Source: Bacteroidales bacterium H10
GTDB lineage: Bacteria; Bacteroidota; Bacteroidia; Bacteroidales; Muribaculaceae
Assembly: GCA_001701295.1 (NCBI GenBank)
Contig: DAAV01000057.1
Coordinates: forward strand, 12,172-21,553
Direction: 5' to 3'
DNA: 9,382 bases
Positions 6,841 to 9,382 of the stretch are shown here, in pieces (the stretch's first letter is position 1; each line of letters opens with the position of its first letter). The notes under the pieces were generated by a model. That model ran no database searches. It was not told the DNA's origin and saw only the letters and a program-made list of their open reading frames with translations. Made by a program: the position numbers and the translations under genes.

Positions 6841-8139
6841 ATGAATGACATATTCGTAATCATAGCACTTATCTTGCTAAACGGACTCTTCTCCATGTCG
6901 GAGATAGCTTTGATATCTGCACGCAAATCGCGTCTTGTCTCAGATGCGCGACAAGGAAGCCGGGGAGCCGCCACGGCACTTAAGCTCGCCGATGATCCCG
7001 ACCGGTTTCTATCGACCATCCAGATCGGCATCACTCTGATTGGCATTCTTACCGGTCTTTATTCGGGAGCGGCTTTGGCCGAGGATGTGGGGCTGTTGCT
7101 TCAGAAGACAGGTCTCTCTCCACATACCGCGCGTACCATCGGACAGATCGTGATAGTGGCGGTGGTCACCTATCTGTCGATTGTCGTGGGCGAGCTTGTA
7201 CCCAAACGCATAGGTCTCGCTGTCGCGAACTCTGTCGCGAAGATCATAGCTCCGCCCATGCGTCTCCTCTCGGTGGTGGCCATGCCAGTGGTGTGGTTGC
7301 TGTCGGCCTCCACATCCCTTATAGTGAAGATGCTCGGTATCGGGAAAAACAGCAACAATGTCACCGAGGAGGAGATAAAGTCGCTGATACAGGATGGCGC
7401 CGATTCGGGAGAGGTGAAGAAAGTCGAACAGGATATAATGGAACGTGCGCTGGTGCTCGGCGATCTGCGGGTTTCATCCATCATGACTCCTAAAGTCGAT
7501 GTCGCGTTCATGCATGTTGACATGACTGCCGACGAGGTCCGCGGACGCCTTGCCGCTGAATTGCACAGTTCCTATCCTGTCTATTGCGACAGATCGAGAA
7601 GCGCGGTCTGTGGTGTCGTGTCGCTCAAGCAGCTTATTCTCGCTCTGGACAATCCCGCATTCTCCCTTCGCGATGTGATGGGCGAACCGGAATACTTTCC
7701 CGAGGTCATGAATGTTTACGACGCTCTTGATGTCATGAAGACTAAAAACGTGCACTTCGCTCTGGTCTGCGATGAATTCGGCGATATGACCGGAGTTATC
7801 ACTCCGAGTGATATCCTTGACGGTCTTGTCGGCACCATGCCGCAGGAAGAGATCGTGACCGACATTGTGCGTAATGCGGGCGACGACAGCTGGACAGTCG
7901 ACGCCCAGACGCAGATATATGATTTTCTCAAATTTTTCGGACTTGAGGAGCTATATAGCCCCGCGTCATATTCCACATTGGGCGGACTTATTCTCGAAGA
8001 ACTGCGGCATGTCCCCTTCGTAGGGGAGAAATTGGGATGGAATTGCCTTTTATTCGAGATCTCATCTATGGATGGTGCCCGGATCGGTAATGTGTCCGTG
8101 CGTAAGAAATCATTATCGTCCGGGCCGGTGGAGGCATAA
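6841..8139 (+). CDS. CNNM/CBS-domain membrane protein (CorC/TlyC/HlyC family, UPF0053)
   Basis: 432 residues with the full family layout. An N-terminal CNNM transmembrane domain (about 1-185) includes the conserved SEIALISARKSRL (20-32), IQIGITLIGILTG (60-72) and GELVPKRIG (117-125). A CBS pair follows at about 211-335, with VSSIMTPK in the first and CDEFGDMTGVITPSDILDGLVG in the second. A C-terminal CorC/HlyC transporter-associated domain spans about 345-425. Family members are implicated in Mg2+ or other divalent cation efflux, and some in polyamine export. The old hemolysin label is not informative. The substrate here cannot be told from sequence. The ATG at 6841 is supported because the first CNNM helix (DIFVIIALILLNGLF) starts immediately after it, as is usual. 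The gene converges on the DUF3037 gene with 3 bp between stop codons and no terminator. No truncation is apparent. Confidence 0.93.
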   Translation: MNDIFVIIALILLNGLFSMSEIALISARKSRLVSDARQGSRGAATALKLADDPDRFLSTIQIGITLIGILTGLYSGAALAEDVGLLLQKTGLSPHTARTIGQIVIVAVVTYLSIVVGELVPKRIGLAVANSVAKIIAPPMRLLSVVAMPVVWLLSASTSLIVKMLGIGKNSNNVTEEEIKSLIQDGADSGEVKKVEQDIMERALVLGDLRVSSIMTPKVDVAFMHVDMTADEVRGRLAAELHSSYPVYCDRSRSAVCGVVSLKQLILALDNPAFSLRDVMGEPEYFPEVMNVYDALDVMKTKNVHFALVCDEFGDMTGVITPSDILDGLVGTMPQEEIVTDIVRNAGDDSWTVDAQTQIYDFLKFFGLEELYSPASYSTLGGLILEELRHVPFVGEKLGWNCLLFEISSMDGARIGNVSVRKKSLSSGPVEA

Positions 8140-8142
8140 CGG

Positions 8143-8553
8143 TCATTTCACGAGCCTGTCAAGCAGTTCGTCAAATTTGGAATCGAGCATCCTGCGGGCA
8201 TCTTCTCTTCCGCACGCGGGTACTGCGATCAGTATTCCGGGATGAGAGGGAGATGTCTGGATTATGGCGCTTTTTACGGCAGCCATCCATCTGTAGCGTT
8301 CCTCCGGCGCAAGATCAGGAAACGGCACCCCGTCCGGGCTGAATGCGCCAAGCTGTGTCCTCAGTCTCGTTATGTCGGCTTTAGGCGAAAGCCGCTCTAT
8401 ACGCTCTTTATCCACATGCAGTCCGACACGCATCCACCGGTGACGTTTAGACATCATCATAAGACCTACGTTGACAAACTCGCCGCGCTCGAGATCCGGC
8501 ACATATCTCAGCAGACAATATTCATATATGATCTTTTCCGGCGTATCATTCAT
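8143..8553 (-). CDS. DUF3037 domain protein
   Basis: 136 residues, no signal peptide or membrane segment, so probably cytoplasmic. The N-terminus carries the DUF3037 signature: YEYCLLRYVPD (10-20) followed by RGEFVNVGLMM (23-33). The rest is charged and helical (DKERIERL, TRLRTQLGAF, APEERYRWMAAVKSAI). The biochemical role of the family is unknown to me. Members are often encoded next to a HipA-like kinase gene, and that is so here: the start codon overlaps the kinase stop codon as ATGA, implying one mRNA and coupled translation. The arrangement suggests a partner, regulator or substrate of the kinase, which is inference. The 3' end faces the CNNM/CBS gene with a 3-bp gap. Confidence 0.88.
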   Translation of the reverse strand: MNDTPEKIIYEYCLLRYVPDLERGEFVNVGLMMMSKRHRWMRVGLHVDKERIERLSPKADITRLRTQLGAFSPDGVPFPDLAPEERYRWMAAVKSAIIQTSPSHPGILIAVPACGREDARRMLDSKFDELLDRLVK

Positions 8554-9338
8554 GACAGTGACAATTTATCTCGTTGACGCAATGCTTCTTCGGTAAATAT
8601 ATGGCTTTCCGCCAGCCGTTTTGTCAGAAAAGTGCGGTATCCCTCTCTTTTTTCTGCCACGGAAATGCCGCTTCCTTCCTCCTCAAGCCATTCATCGGGT
8701 ATCATGTCCGTTATTTTTGAGAGTGTACGCGGAGTGATGGCCTGGCGCATAAGGGAATCCACCTCTTTCAGCCTGTCCGCATAGGGCAGAAGCACATGCC
8801 GGCTGATATAGCCGAAAGGATCAGCGGCTGCTTCCTCGGGATTGCGCCAGGAATGATGGAAATATAGAGAGGCACCGTGATCTATTAGCCACAGTTCGTT
8901 ATGCCATATCATCATGTTCGGGTTGAGCCGCGTGCGGTCCACATTTGTCAGGAACGCGTCGAGCCAGACAAGCTTCGATGCAGTCAGACCGTCCACTTTG
9001 TTGACTATGGGATCAAATGTCGCGGCTCCCTCCAGAAAATGCAGCCCGAGGTTGAGCCCTTCCGAATTGCGCAGAAGTTCCTGCACTTCCTCGTCAGGCT
9101 CGGTTATTCCGAAAGCTTTGTCAAGGTCAAGAAGCACCGGCTCCGGAGTCCTGAATTTTAAAGCTTTCGCCACAAGTGTGCCGACAAGTTCGGATATGAG
9201 GGCCTTCTTGCCGTGTCCGGCGCCCCTGAGCTTTATCACATATCTGAAACCGTCTCCCGCTTCACCGAGCACGGGAAGTGAGCCGCCCTCGCGCAGAGGC
9301 AGTATATATCTTGTAAGTTCCTCTTTTCTTAATTCCAT
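8550..9338 (-). CDS. HipA-like (HipA_2-type) kinase
   Basis: 262 residues, much shorter than classical HipA (about 440), and lacking its N-terminal subdomain. The N-terminus RYILPLREGGSLP is typical of the HipA_2 group. Kinase-like residues are visible. K36 in YVIKLRG is the likely ATP-binding lysine, followed by a Gly-rich GAGHGKKA (39-46) and E50 in ISELVG. The catalytic segment is WLDAFLTNVDRTRLNPN, with D134, N139 and N141. D153 in LIDHGASL is the probable metal-binding Asp. All expected positions appear intact, so it looks active. Substrate unknown: HipA proper phosphorylates glutamyl-tRNA synthetase, but this should not be carried over. No HipB-like DNA-binding antitoxin is adjacent, at least within this window. 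It is the first gene of an operon with the DUF3037 gene (4-bp ATGA overlap). The ATG lies only 7 bases from the -7 promoter box. Confidence 0.87.
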   Translation of the reverse strand: MELRKEELTRYILPLREGGSLPVLGEAGDGFRYVIKLRGAGHGKKALISELVGTLVAKALKFRTPEPVLLDLDKAFGITEPDEEVQELLRNSEGLNLGLHFLEGAATFDPIVNKVDGLTASKLVWLDAFLTNVDRTRLNPNMMIWHNELWLIDHGASLYFHHSWRNPEEAAADPFGYISRHVLLPYADRLKEVDSLMRQAITPRTLSKITDMIPDEWLEEEGSGISVAEKREGYRTFLTKRLAESHIFTEEALRQRDKLSLS

Positions 9339-9345
9339 ATATCTG

Positions 9346-9377
9346 CAAATTTACAAAATCCACGACAGTTTAACAAA
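9346..9377 (-). promoter_or_regulatory. Bacteroidota-type promoter of the kinase/DUF3037 operon
   Basis: On the minus strand, TTTG (9377-9374) is followed after 20 bases by TAAATTTG (9353-9346), an exact consensus match. Only 7 bases (CAGATAT) separate the -7 box from the ATG at 9338. Transcription should therefore begin at or within a few bases of the start codon, giving a leaderless or nearly leaderless mRNA. Confidence 0.75.
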
Positions 9378-9382
9378 TAGCG

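Noticed and set aside
8143..9338. Calling the kinase operon a HipBA toxin-antitoxin system
   Set aside because: There is no HipB-like HTH gene, the kinase lacks the N-terminal HipA subdomain, and DUF3037 has no known antitoxin role. HipA-like kinase is as far as the sequence goes.

Overview
The window looks like Bacteroidota, most likely order Bacteroidales and perhaps a gut family such as Muribaculaceae. Three things point there. Several genes are preceded by the phylum's own promoter type (TTTG, a 19-20 bp spacer, TAnnTTTG). One protein ends in a type IX secretion (T9SS) sorting domain. Two regulators have the periplasmic TPR, membrane helix and cytoplasmic DNA-binding layout common in this phylum. 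The family assignment is inferred from overall resemblance, not from a marker gene. No RNA genes, insertion sequences, CRISPR arrays or integrase genes were seen.

Layout. Bases 1-702 (minus) hold the N-terminal part of a large secreted protein that runs off the left edge. A 407-bp divergent intergenic region follows, with a strong promoter for that gene and a perfect 23-bp palindrome. Bases 1110-2867 (plus) encode a membrane-tethered TPR/LuxR-type regulator. A 16-bp-stem hairpin at 2901-2937 separates it from a convergent minus-strand gene (2958-4850), which encodes a secreted T9SS cargo protein built of YD-like repeats. Just upstream of the cargo gene, on the same strand, lies a membrane-tethered TPR/AraC-type regulator (4931-6604, or 6649). 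Divergent from that is a CNNM/CBS-domain (CorC/TlyC-type) membrane protein at 6841-8139 (plus), whose start codon abuts a long inverted repeat. It converges, with only 3 bp between stop codons, on a two-gene minus-strand operon: a HipA-like kinase (8550-9338) followed by a DUF3037 protein (8143-8553), overlapping by ATGA.

How the parts may work together. The left two thirds reads as two similar modules. In each, a one-component regulator with a sensing domain outside the cytoplasmic membrane and a DNA-binding domain inside sits next to a gene for an exported protein. I infer, but cannot prove, that each regulator controls its exported neighbour. The right third is a housekeeping-like ion-transport or membrane protein gene plus a little-studied kinase/DUF3037 pair, which is the most promising poorly described system here. 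Its promoter lies so close to the start codon that the mRNA is probably leaderless or nearly so.
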